64,000 nt of DNA. It comes from Motacilla alba alba (taxonomy: Eukaryota > Chordata > Aves > Passeriformes > Motacillidae). The notes below the pieces were generated by a model, which was given only the letters and a program-made list of their open reading frames with translations, did not search any database and was not told the DNA's origin. Positions 50,601 through 63,066 of this stretch are shown piece by piece. Within the stretch, counting starts at the first letter, position 1, and each line of letters starts with the position of its first letter. The position numbers were made by a program, and so were the translations under genes. The stretch covers positions 50,285,016 to 50,349,015 of the forward strand of contig NC_052019.1 of the NCBI RefSeq assembly GCF_015832195.1, given 5' to 3'.

Positions 50601-52530
50601 CTATATAATATTCTAGCCCCTGATGCCAGTGGTGCACAGCTGAATACTAAAATTCACAATTCAATCTACTGTAACAGGTTTTTCACAGCACCTCTTCCAC
50701 AGAGTGAAGTTGATTGATGTCTTTGATTAGCCCAATTTTAGCATAGAGGACAGGGCAGTTTCTTCTCCATCTTGCCTGGAAACAATAAAAAAATGCAAAG
50801 TCTGATATTTCTACTTGACATTTGTTGTCTGTGAGTACTGCTCATTTCCTCAGCACCATTGTGCACTTAAGGATTTCTGTAGTGCAAGGTGAATGTATTC
50901 CATAACATGAGTAAAATCCATTTTCTCTTCTCAGGAATATGCACAAGCGTATATGTAGACAAACAAATTTTTCCATTTCCATTCTAAGTGTACAAATCTA
51001 GCATCAGGTTCTAACACTCTAATGACATTTTAATAAATTTTTACTTAATATATGTACTAAACAGGCTTTAGTTAATTTTTTTTTCTAAACAGAGCTTTTA
51101 AAAGTTCAAACAATTCATATTGTTGAAGTTAAAATGGCAATGAGCAATTTCAAACTGGAAATAAAGGCTTAAAAGCTTCTGGTCACAAGACAGAACTGTA
51201 AGAATCCTTAAAAAATTATCTGCTCAAATAATTCAATTATTTATACTAACAGAAGGTCTCAGTGGGGATTTCAAATATCTCTCTGATAAAAAAAAATCAA
51301 AATATAACAACCTTTCTTTTCTTTTTTCCTTTTCCTTTCTTTTTTCATCTAAGTCATATAAATAAAAATAAAATTTTAAACATTTTTTGCGAAGAGGTTA
51401 CGGAATCACATTTTATGGCTTATATTTCATTTGCTTTGAAAACAGACACATCAGTGAAGCTAGATTTCTATGAAGTTTTATCATTAACTTTTATGTTCCC
51501 ATAAAAGTGAATGAGAAGTTACAGTTTTTTGGTCATCCCAGTAGTTAAACTAATAAAAATGCACACTTTTTCAGCCATGCATACAATAGTATTCTCAGAT
51601 GATTACAACAATTCTTGGTGATGTTTTCCCCTAGGTTTTGTTTTTATTTATTATCAGAATATTTCCATTTTAACTATCCTGAATTCACCTGGGCAAATAG
51701 TAAGACTCAGAAAGACTTCTCTTTTCAGGGAAGCAAATAAATCACAGTAAGGGCAAAATAGAATGTATTCAATTTCTTTTGTTCAGAACTGTGTCAGTTT
51801 TTAGCTGAAGCAATTCTTTTGGTGAAAAATGTAAATTGAGGGGATGTGTATTCCATTAAGCTTTCCTGAATTGTTCCATAAAAAGAGCTCAGATGAAAGA
51901 AAAAGTGTGAATCTTTTACTTGGAACTTTTAGAAATTTTTTAAAGGAAAATGCTTTAAGTCTTCATTCAAAAATAGATATGGTTTTAGTTTATTTTATAA
52001 TCCCACTTTTTTTTTTTTAACTGGTAGAATCAAAATGGTGTTTTTCCACTGTCTTGCCTAATTTTTATTGAAATATTTTGTTTGATCTGCTGATCTTCAC
52101 GTCCTTCTGTAAAAGACCTTAAATCAACAACAATACATAAAGAAATAAAACTATTCCAGTTTCCATTTGGAAATTTAAAAGCAAGCTAACCAGTAATCTG
52201 CACCTTGCATGCGTTTCCATAACCAACCTGCCAGTGCTCTGTAGCAAGACTGAGAAACAGAAATTATTATGTTACCATAAATACAAGCACAGCAGAACAA
52301 TCTTTACTGAGGTGAGAGGGGGAAAGTAGAAAATTTGGAAACTAGGTCATTCAGCAAATGTTAATATGGCCTTTTACTGGAGAGAGTAACAGAAAATTCT
52401 GCACCACAGTTACCCCTTCCAGAAGAATAAAAATTATATATTGGGAGCAAAATAATTCCAAAGTTACTGTTTAATTCCACAGAAAATATTTTTTGCACAT
52501 GGCTATTAAGTCATGATTTTATTAATATAA

Positions 52531-52556
52531 TGTGTGTGTGAGTACTATATATATAT
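52531..52556 (+). repeat. Short (TG)5 and (TA)n tract
   Basis: A TG run followed after five bases by an alternating TA run in very AT-rich surroundings. Confidence 0.7.
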
Positions 52557-53842
52557 TAATGCCCAATATATTCTATGCAGAAAAAAAGCATCTAATCTAC
52601 ACATAACAATGCACTGGGCTTGATCAAATGGACAGTTTCTAAGATTTGCCTTTTAATATAAGAACCTGCAAAAAAAAAAAAAAGTATTCTAACGTGTGCC
52701 AAGCGCATGAAAAACGTAACGCATTCACATCCTGTGAAGTATAACAGAAATTTCACTTTGGCAATTTCAGTGGTTCGTGGTTCGGTGTTCTGTTAATAAG
52801 AAATGAAAGAAAAAGGACTTCTTTCTAATCTCCTTCTCTGAGTTTCTCTCAGTTGCACATCTGTTCAGTCCCAGTGGAAACAATGTCATAACTTTATTTT
52901 AGTTATTAAGTAAAATTTTACAGCTGACCTACCAAAGGAACTGTAGACTTACTTCTCCAACTACATTTAAAAAGAGGCACAAAAAAAGAAGATTCTGACC
53001 TCAGCAGTTCACTGTGGAATTTGCACAGCAGAGTTTCCAAATCTTCCATTAGCATTAGTGATATACAGTTTTAGACTGTTTCACACTTTGCAGGGCAGAA
53101 AGCAAAATTTTAACAATTTTAGCAATTACAGGGAAGAATATTAAGCTCATGAGCTGTGACATTTAATAAAGTAAAAGATCTGTTAGAGGAAAAGGACTAT
53201 ATCTGGTCCAAATTGCAAACTCTTGTCCATCCAAGTGGACATTCCTATAAAAATCATGGAGAAGGTGTGATCCTAAGCAGTTGCATTAAGATCATGTTTG
53301 AAAGTGGGACTTAAAACCCCAAGTAACTGAGGTCTGTGTAGAGGCAGGCCAAAACATCTTCCAGACATACATATCTTAATCTTGCTTCTTCCAGATCCTG
53401 AAAGCTATTCAGGGTCTTAATTCCTATTGAATGAAACACCTTTGAATCTCTGTGCATTCTGGCTCCAGCCAGGTCTGGAAGAAATTGCTGTCACACACTG
53501 GTGCTGGTTCATACCGTTTCTTCAGTAAGTTTTCCTGAAATTCCACCTGTACCACAGAGCTAGTACCACTTCCTGAGCTTTTATAATACTGTGAATAGAA
53601 ATGAAGACCTGAGAGAAACTATTAGTATTTTAAGAGCAGTTTTGTCAGTGCAGTAAATGGTATCTGACACTTTTCCTGAGGATGGGCTACTGCAGGTGCT
53701 CTCGTTGGCTTTTGTGCAGCTTGGGATGACACCAGGCACTATCATCAATCAGCGTTGGAGTACTCTTCAGTGAAGAGTAATGGGTAAGTGCAAGAGATTC
53801 TCCAAAGCAGGTCTCTGTTGAAGGAGAATTGTAGTTTCTGCC

Positions 53843-53861
53843 AAAGGAGGAAAGAAAGAAA

Positions 53862-53957
<96 letters not shown>

Positions 53958-53958
53958 A
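53843..53958 (+). repeat. (GAAA)n microsatellite in a 116-bp homopurine tract
   Basis: A pure AAAG/GAAA tetranucleotide array runs from about 53862 to 53958, about 24 units. It is preceded by imperfect GGAAAGAAAGAAAA units. All bases from 53843 to 53958 are purines on the plus strand. Open frames on both strands across it (poly-K/E/R and poly-F/L/S) are repeat translations, not genes. Confidence 0.98.
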
Positions 53959-54552
53959 CAGCGAACTACACAGAATATTAAGAAATAGGAAAATTGAAGA
54001 AGATAATTTTCCTCCTTGCAATTAAGGAGAAAAAGAAGTAGGATAAACAAGAAAATCAGGTAGAGCTTCTTTTTTTTCTATCAAGATCTCCCCTTCCTTC
54101 TGTAAATATTTTGTGATAAGTTTATGTACATGTTTGTCATGGCCAATGTCTGTAAAACATTGCCATGACGTAACTGTTCCTTTCTTTAGTGATTTCCCAT
54201 CAAGGCCTGTGAGATCTCTCCCTGTTTGCATTTACTGCACTGCTGCTTGGCTCACACAAATCATTCACCCCTGATTTAAGGGGACAAAATAAGTGAGATT
54301 TGTTCTTTGTGATCATGACACAAACCTTTAAAGATGGAATGCCTTTAGCTGCTTTGGGCTCTAGAGTCTCTGGGCCAGAAAGGGTAAATATGATGGCGAT
54401 GAGCAAGCAATACTTCAGTCTTGACTTGACCACCTCTTCTAGCAATTAAAGCACAGAAATATGTTCCTTACCCTTCTAATCAAAGAGTTATTTATTTTTT
54501 GCATGAGGTGTTGATTAAAATCACTGTATCTGAAGTAGACAGAGATTTCTTA

Positions 54553-54591
54553 CTTTTATTTTATTTCATTTTACTTTATTTTATTTTATTT
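54553..54591 (+). repeat. (TTTTA)n repeat
   Basis: Imperfect pentanucleotide TTTTA/TTTCA/TTACT units in a T-rich stretch. Confidence 0.8.
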
Positions 54592-57500
54592 GTGCCTTGG
54601 TGGTTTTTTCCCCTCTTTCTCCCAAGGCATTAGGTGGACTTTTCCATCCTGTGGACTGGCTCATTTGTCTCTGTAGCTCTTCTATTACAAAGCATGTTCC
54701 TGCTGCCTGGCACATAGCCCTTCAGCTAGCAGAACCAATTAACCTCCCTCTTTTACTTTAAAAGTGAAAAAAAAAAAACAAACCACCCTCCTCTCCTCCC
54801 TTCTCTGTGCTTACAATAGGGTTAGCCAAAGTACATATTCACAGCTATAAATATATCTCTTGGAAAAGTGTAAGCATGTGCTGTGAATCGGGTTTATTTT
54901 GTCTTGGGAAATCACACTTAATATAAAACTACAGTTTCTGACCTTTCCTTTGTTTTTCAATGTCTTACTTATTAGCATAAGCTAACATTTATAGTTGTGC
55001 TAATATCCAAGGAGGTGTTGACATGCCTGTGGAAACATAAGCTTGCCAGACAAACGGCAAGCCAAAGGGACATGTCTTACCCATGCAGGTGCTGCAGTGC
55101 ATTGCAGAAAAATGAAATATCCTGCAGGTCAAGGAGGTACTGCAGAATGAACACCATCACCTTGACTGAACACAATGGATCTGCTCGAATGCATCAACAG
55201 CAGCTCAGGAAAAGGATTGATAAACATTGTTTGAGCCACCTGGGCTCCTTCCAGTTGAAAAACCTATGGCAGGGGTAGGTGGATATCCTTTAGTAAGCAC
55301 TTCAAAAAAATTATCCCTTGTTTCTGCCTAAACATGAGATGCAACAACGTGGTTTGTTTTGATCTTTATAAAAGGAAAGGATTGATTATTTTATTTCTCT
55401 TTCCCTAGAATGTTTGTCAGCTGTAGATTGGAATCCTTATTAAAATGAGGCACTTAGAATCCATTTTAAGGAGTTTTATGAAAAATATTTGTATGTTTTG
55501 TCTCCATTATTTTATATACCACTTACAATACTTCAAGTGTTTTCATTTTATTAATTTATGAAGCACCTTGAAAGAGAGTGTGATATGTATAAACTAGCAC
55601 CTGCTACAAACACGGTCAAGGCTCCTGCTGACTATTAGTGCTATTCTTCAATTCATTGAGCTTCTTTTTCTGATAGCCTGAAAAGAACTGAAGCTTTGTA
55701 AGAAGAGCTAGCACCTGAAGCACAGCTTTGATGGAAAAAAAAAATAAAATTGTGAATGAGAGTCAGAGTGGAAATAGGACTGTGGTATTTGACCAGATAT
55801 CTAGTCCTCTGTTCTTGAAATGCCTATGATCTTTCTTAGCAAGAGAAATGCAGAAGTCAGATGAAATAGGAAAATGTGGCTAATTTTGGCACACCTGTTT
55901 GTCACTCATAAATTGAAATTTGTGACTTAACCCAAGCAATGTTCACTTTGTTCTCTGTATATCAGTCACAAATGTTTGGAGCATCTCTATAAATGTCCTC
56001 ATTTGGAAAGCCATAACAACAGTTCATAACTCCATTGACTCTGTTTATATAAACAGTTTCACACAGACTCAGTGATCTGTTTAATCCATGTCTCTGGCTT
56101 TGGGAAAACTGAGACCAACCAGTTTGGATCAGTGAAAAACAAGAGGATTTTTTGACAACATATGCTATATATGCGTGCAGTGCCTAAACCCATATCAGTC
56201 CCACCCCGTTATGCCCCCTATAGCAGTGTGCTAATGGATTCCCTCTTCTACAAGGTAGGGCTCCTGCTAGCAGGCAGTCTCCCCAGTGACCAGCTCTTCC
56301 AGGACTTTGCTAAGGAACACAGGCAGAAGCATTGTAGTTTCCAAGGTAAACATTCCTGAACAGCACTTTAAGAAGCAGCCATGCACATTCCTGTTAGAGC
56401 TGTGGCCCTGCTGACCCTGGCAGTATCATGGAGCTGTGGCTGCTGCTTCTCTGTTAAGGGACTTCTACCCTTCAGCTTTAGCTGCCTGTACTGCTGGAGG
56501 GAGAACCAAAGCAGGTGCGGCCCACAAGGCTGTGAGAAGCTGTGTTGTGTTTCTATGTCTGTCTGCACCCATAAAAGCAATCCAAGAGGAATCATTAGAT
56601 TTTTGATCCTATATCTCGCCTCTACTTACTCTGCCTATTTTTTTCCTGACTATGAGAACATTTTTATTCAAAGCTTTATCCTTCCTGGAGTATTCTGCTT
56701 CCCAGAGAGCTTCATTTCCAGAGGTCTTCTGTAACATTCAGGCTGGCAATTATGGGCCAAACTAACACTTATAATAACCAACAGAACTTTAAGTTAGGTG
56801 ACTAGGGTAAGCCACAGTAATTGTATCATGTGCATGTTTTGGTACCTGTGGTGAATGTATTGTGAAGATGGATAATTAAGTACACCCCACTTGTTCATGG
56901 GGAAGAGGGGATAGTTCTGCAGGGAGGCATCTTCACCTAGCTGTGCCAGTGTGCTGGGCAGTCTGCACGTGAACATGGTGTGGGAAGAACTGAAATATCT
57001 TTAGTGTGTTTTGTTTTGCCTAAAGAAATATAACAGAGACCCTCTTTTTCAGACCCCAAATGCATGAAATTTAGGAAAAATGATTAGCATGGCATCAAAG
57101 TTGACTGACTGTTCTTGCTATTCTAAGACCTGTTTTAAAGGCCATTTTCTCTCTGTGAATCCAGTAGAGCTTTTGGAATAATTGTAAACTAGTAAATTGT
57201 GCGGTAAAGGAGCTTTGTTACAGACCCATTCAAAAATGGGTCATTACCCTCTCACAGTGAGGGAAAAAGGTAGAAGAGGAGAGAAATTATTAAACAGCTT
57301 CAGGGTTAAAAATGGAATTAGTTGCTTTTGATCTGGCATGAAACCAAATGCAGGTAGCGGATTCCTCGGGAAGAGAGGTGGAGAAATCAAGGAGCACTGA
57401 TTATTTGTAATGCCTACTGAGTCAGAAACAATTGCAACATAGGAATCAAGCCCTGCTGCGCAGGTGTGAAATTGACAAGTCACACACATCCAAAAATACA

Positions 57501-59836
57501 TTGAATGCATCAGATGCTGCTGTGATTGACCTTATTTTGTGTACATTAGGCTTGTAACCTTGAACAGTAGGCAACGTGTTACAGGCGGTACACAGGCCTG
57601 ATATCCACTGTGCAGCCCTTTTATTCTTTGCCTCAACAGATTGTTTCAATGGTTTGCCAGCACCTCTGATCCAAAAGTGACTGATCTTTCTGTCCAAGTC
57701 CCAAACACCCATGCCCTCTTCTGCTTCCGTGTGTTCCTTGCAATGTTGTTCCAAATCAAAACCTACCCTCTTTCCAGATAAAGCACAGAGTGACAATTAA
57801 TTCTGTTATGAAGTCACAAAAAAACCCAAAAAAAAAATGCGCAGGAAATGTGTTCCCCTTTTCTCTTAGCTTATTTTAAAATAGGAATATTGGACTTTTC
57901 CAAGCAACTTTGTCAGTAATTAGAAGGGAAAAACTGCAACTATTTGAAATATGGATATTTCCCTCTCATCTTTTTATCCACCGTTTCTTAAATAGTGCTA
58001 TCAACTTTTGCAATTCAAGAGATGGTCTAGATGGTCACACAGAGGAACTTTCACCTGTTCTTACTGGTTTGGTTCTGAGATCCAGCTGATCACGACCAGA
58101 CATTTCACTGACCAAGCTTCATGTAATGTTTCCAGGCATGTTCTATCGGATCAGGGAATTTTTTAGATTGAGTAGATCTCAGCCCCACTTCTGCCTAGTT
58201 AAGAATCCCTGCAGTATTCGATAAAGCCCAAACTCCCCTATTTGCATAATGCCAGGTAACCATCACCCCACCAAAGCACATGAGCTTCCCTTCATATAGG
58301 CCATTAAAAATGACCATGACTTCTGCCACCTACCCTGGGGAGACAGATGAAAACAACTTGAAATTAGTATTAATTGGCAAGATGTTCAGAAAAGAACAGG
58401 AGCATTCCTGTGAGAAGTTCAAGAACAGCAGCAGCAGAATCTCTGCCCTCATGTTGTGTCTTCTATTCTGAATTTCTTCCATTAATTATCCTACTTTTTG
58501 AAGGGCAAGAATTTGTCAGCAAAGAAGTGGAGGCAGAAGCTGTGTTGGTATGAAAATTTAAAGTTTATCGTAGCTTTTTCTACAGTACACTTATCTACTG
58601 CTCGCTCAGTGATCAAAACCTTGTACAAAGAAAACCAAACTATTTAGGATTTGCACTTCCTGTTGATATTGTCAGTGAAAGGTTCCCTATTCATTAGCAG
58701 GTATGTGTGGAAGTTCTCCTCTCTGTAGAGTAGAAAAAAATCCGTTCCAATTTGCTGGTCTACCCACAGCACAATTTCCATTTTTTCCCTCTGCTTCTTA
58801 TCACCAATGACTGCATGTTGCACTCCTTTTCCCACTCATCAGGCTATCCTCTACCATTGCAGCAAAAACACATGGAAGTGCTTCTTTATAACAACTGAAT
58901 GCTTCAGTCATTTTTCCTTCCATGTCTGTCAGTCCCTTGCACTAGCAATGATCCTCCAGCCCTTTGATGGATCAGACACCTTGGTGACCACAGCAGAGCG
59001 TGGTAAGGCTCCATCTCCTTTGCAGCAGGCGTTGTACACTTCCAGGAAGTTTTGCCTCTTTCAGGTGCTCTTCTGCAGTTGCTTAGGATAGGTAAAAATG
59101 GCCACACTGAGCTCAAGTGGAGGTTGGCCCTGTGTATGTAATTGCTAACTCCTATTATTACATTCAAATCAAAAACGTAGAAAGCTTATGCCAAGATCTG
59201 AAAAAAAAAGGGCCTTTCTAGGCTTGTCTCTGCCTGCTTCTCCATACAATTGGTAGGATGTTGCTCTGTTTGAACAGAATCTGCTTCGATTCATATAAAA
59301 TATCGAGCAAATTATTCTACCATGCATACTTCACAGTTTCTTATAGCTGAGCACATGTCATCATAGTGCATCACCTGCTTGTGAAAGAGCCATATATCTC
59401 AGTTTGGTAATTGAAAGATGGGAAGATGTGGGGAAATGTGATCCTCAGGTTCATCCTGGAGGAAGGGAAACCAAATAAATTCTCTTCATTTCTACATCTG
59501 TGGGAGCAGACAAGAAAAATGAGAATCAAATGCAGATAAAGGGTAAAGAATAAAAAACAAATAAAAATCTGGAAGTGGGAGTAGATTAAAATAAATAGAT
59601 TAAGATGCCAGACACTATAGGCCATGCAAGGAGATATACGTACTCTGTAAAGTGTAACAAGACAAGCTTCATGGTGTGATTCAGGCTGTTGAAGTAATGC
59701 AGTACCCCTGAAATGAAGACAAATAGGAAACTTGTTACAAATTCACTCCCAAAACATCATCACAGTTCTGCTTAACATTGGATTCAAATGTCTAGTAGTC
59801 GCCTTCCAACCCAGCAGCTCACAGCAGGCAAGGTTT

Positions 59837-59848
59837 CATTTGCAAATG
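59837..59848. promoter_or_regulatory. 12-bp palindrome CATTTGCAAATG, POU/octamer-like
   Basis: A perfect self-complementary 12-mer. Each strand carries ATTTGCAA, one base from the octamer ATTTGCAT bound by POU-domain factors, and the core TTGCAA also fits C/EBP half sites. It lies in a repeat-free block (about 59780-60010) that looks regulatory. No gene is linked to it. Confidence 0.3.
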
Positions 59849-61137
59849 TCATCATCACTACTGGCAGCCTCAGTGACCGCAGAGAAGCCAAGGACTTGTT
59901 GATGTAGTGTTAATTTAAATGGAATAAATTGGCCTAAACAGTCAAAGAAATAGCATGACCCTGTCACTGTATGCTTAAATGCGGCTCAGCTTTTTGAGCA
60001 CAGCCTTCATCTCTGTCTCATGGAAAAATATATCAGTAAAAATCTTCTAACTTTCATCAAAAAAATCCAGGCAACTCTTGCATGCTGTCAGCTGCAGGTA
60101 GAGATCAATATGGTACCAAAATAAGGTAATCTGTAGCACTGCTTGAACAAGAAGATCATGCTCTGGAGTAAAGGAAGCAAGGCAAAGGACAGAAATAGAA
60201 AATAAAACCTTCTTGCACCAGTAAGGGCAGACAGAAAATGTCATAGGTCGGTACACCTATCTTTGTAATTATCCAGTTTTCCTGACACACCTCCAATTGT
60301 GCTGTTCTTGGCTGCTACAGGGGTAGGAAAGAATCACTTCTCCAGATCTCCAAGGGTTAAAGCCTTTAAAACTCAAGGAGTGTTTTCCTGCTGTTCTGAG
60401 TTTATGGGGACAGGACCTATTTTAAATGTAAAGTCAATTCCACATTACTAAACAAGTTAGAGAAGTTTACTTGAATTTAGAAAGCGGAAACCTAACCTGA
60501 CTCTATCTCCACACACAATCGGTGCTCATTCCCATGCAACAGGAACTCTCCCAGTAAGTGTTTCCCTGCAAGGCATTGTTCTGGAAGTGGGGAGAGGAAG
60601 GCTTCTCTCCAAGCAGGAATGGTAGAAATGCAGCAATGCAAACAAACACTGGTAAACAAACAACATACCTACTTGAGCTCTGCAATGGATCTAAACGATA
60701 AAATTGCAAAGACAACAGTCTGCACGCTCTCTGGGCTTTCACCCACCACCTGGCAGATTTTGGGAGAGAGCAGTGAAGCAGCTCCTGGAGCTCTGGGACA
60801 GTGCCAGACTTCAGAGTGCTGGAGCTAGATTTATATATTTGCTGTCCTTTCAGAGATGGCACTAGGTCAGAAGAGCAGAGCCAGGGTTCAGTTACTCAGC
60901 GGAGCATTGAGAGGAGCCCAAGTGCCTCAGACATGATGGCAGCACTTGCTGAACACTCCCTGAATCCAACTTACATCTGAATCAGAGCAGGAAAACAGGA
61001 TGAGAGCAGGCACTGCACAGCTGAGACAGAAAAATGAGGTCTAATTGTTTGAAGACCTTTTTGACCTAGATGCACTGTTCATTACACAGAAACATTCTGC
61101 CTGTGTAGCTTTTCCTTGATAGATAGTACTTGATACC

Positions 61138-61160
61138 ATTTTATTATTATTATTATTATT
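61138..61160 (+). repeat. Short (ATT)n microsatellite
   Basis: About seven ATT units in a pure run. Confidence 0.85.
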
Positions 61161-62249
61161 CATTTTCTGCTGCTGTGTAATACTAGACTGAGCTGTCAGG
61201 AGCTACTTTATTGCCCCTGAGTTGTTACTTTTCGGTGGTGGATGAGCTGACTCCCATGTTAGAAAACACCTTTCATCTTCCCAAACTGTTTAGTGTAAAC
61301 AAGACTTTTCTTGCACGTATGTGATGTTGTTTAATTGAAGTAAATTGCTGTCTAATTGTGCAGATCATGCACAAGAAATAGAAGTAACAATATTGTAGGA
61401 TGGAATTTTTAAGGGTTGTGTTTTGTAGGTTTTTTTTTTTCTTTTGCTGTGAACAAAACATTTTTACACTGATGAGTTTTTAATTAGACACAGTTCCCAT
61501 TAGCACAGATTAAGATCGGGATTACATCTCCTGCATTTTTGAAATGTTGTATGATGATGAAATGGATAAGTAAAAGGCAAGAATTAACACAAAAAGTTTC
61601 TTTGCATTTAGAGATGTGCTGAACAACATCTGAATGCAGATAACTGCCTTCCCTCCACCCCTGCTGATGCATCTGGGTTTATCAGCAGGAAATGAGTGTG
61701 TTTATGTATTGGGAGATATTTGTTTTAAATATTTATAGAGTGCAAAGTCCTTAGGCATTTACAGGAGGCTTTGCAAATTCATCACAAAGTTGTTTTTTTG
61801 TTTTTTTTTTACACAGACCTATTTCAATGATTTTTTTTTTGGCATAATGCAGAAAGATTCTGTGCTCAGCCTCTGCATTAACCTAATGGCACTGCCTGGA
61901 TTAAGTTGAGTATGGGAAGCAATGACAGTTAGAAAGAAATAGTCAGTACCTGGAACTCAGGAAGATCTGAATGTGAAGCAATGAGGGTGGAATTGCAACA
62001 CTGGTATTCCTGACATTTCATACTCTGCTTTACCTCGCCCACGCTTGCACAAACAAGTATAGACAAATACGATTGCTCTGACCCTGAGTGTAGCAAAGTA
62101 GCTAGTGACTGTAAGACTGATGATAAGGCATTGAGAAGAATCCATCTCCTGCAAATAACCATAAAAATGTAGGTATTTCTTTCCTTTGCTTCTCGCCATC
62201 TTCTGCCCTCAGATCTGTTTCCCTTATTTATCCTAATAAAGCTGCACAG

Positions 62250-62291
62250 CACAAGGAGTTATAGATGTTTCACAAGGAGTTATAGATGTTT
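62250..62291 (+). repeat. Perfect two-copy 21-bp tandem duplication
   Basis: The unit at 62250-62270, starting CACAAGGAGTT and ending AGATGTTT, is repeated exactly at 62271-62291. Identity suggests recent slippage. Confidence 0.95.
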
Positions 62292-63040
62292 AAAGATAAG
62301 CACAAATAAGAACTTTGGGATACAAGGTAGGTATTCTGGATCATGTCCTTTATATGAAGGATAACCCATTTCTCCATCCTTCAGCCAATTTTTTTGAGAT
62401 GCATGAATGGGAGTCCATGTGGTTTTCTTTCCCCTCAATCTGAGCAACTGTATGTGATGAAGCACAACCCATTAATTTTCTTTTCCTTTGTGTCTCTAAG
62501 GTGAAACAAGAGGGAAAGGTAGTGTGTATTCTTTGTTGCCAGTGTAGTATGTGCTCCCAGATCTTCCGCTAGCTCTTTACCTCTAAAGCAACAGAAGAGC
62601 CAAAACATTGTTTCTCTCTGTGGAACACTGCTCTGCAGAAGTATGTGCTGAGGAGTACTTTAATGAGGCATTAATACTCTCTACCATTTGGCATTTCAAC
62701 ATCCATGATATTTGGGATTCATAGCTCTAAAACGCTCACAGATCTCCTTGTACAACACCTTTGCCATAGGCATTCTAACTCAAGGTGCAAAATCTGTCTG
62801 GACAGGCTGTGCTCTGTGCCCACAGTCGATGAACAGACTGGGTGTTTCAGCTGCCAGGTCTCCAGTCCCATCTGTTCAGAAGCTGCTTATGTGGGTTAGA
62901 TGCTGGTCAGACCCCTGCCCCTACTCCAGAAACGCCGTGTACGAAACGCCTGACAGATCAGCTTGAAACCAGGCTTGTGAAAAACAGCAAGATGTGTACG
63001 AGTTGAGATGACTTATAACCAACACAGATTGTAAGGCTTC

Positions 63041-63066
63041 ATTAATTAGAAGATCTATTAATTAGA
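63041..63066. promoter_or_regulatory. Paired homeodomain-type sites ATTAATTAGA
   Basis: ATTAATTAGA occurs at 63041-63050 and again at 63057-63066, a 16-bp centre-to-centre spacing on the same strand. TAATTA is the standard Antp/paired-class homeodomain core. Function is inferred only from the motif. Confidence 0.3.

Larger units (their letters stand above)
45649..53842. other. Unique sequence, no gene seen
   Basis: A moderately GC-rich patch lies at 46180-46340, followed by a 117-codon frame (46335-46688 plus) with no domain that I recognise. 50950-52500 is extremely AT-rich. A T29 run and a CT-rich tract are listed separately. Confidence 0.6.

Noticed and set aside
52773..52795. TGGTTCGTGGTTCGG segment reminiscent of a tRNA T-arm
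   Set aside because: No A-box, acceptor stem or anticodon arm could be paired around it.
53745..54050. Repeating FLS/KER proteins on both strands
   Set aside because: Translations of the GAAA microsatellite.
57446..57796. 116-codon minus-strand frame with balanced amino-acid composition
   Set aside because: The most protein-like of the long frames, yet no motif, family or exon signal was recognised. Kept out for lack of support.
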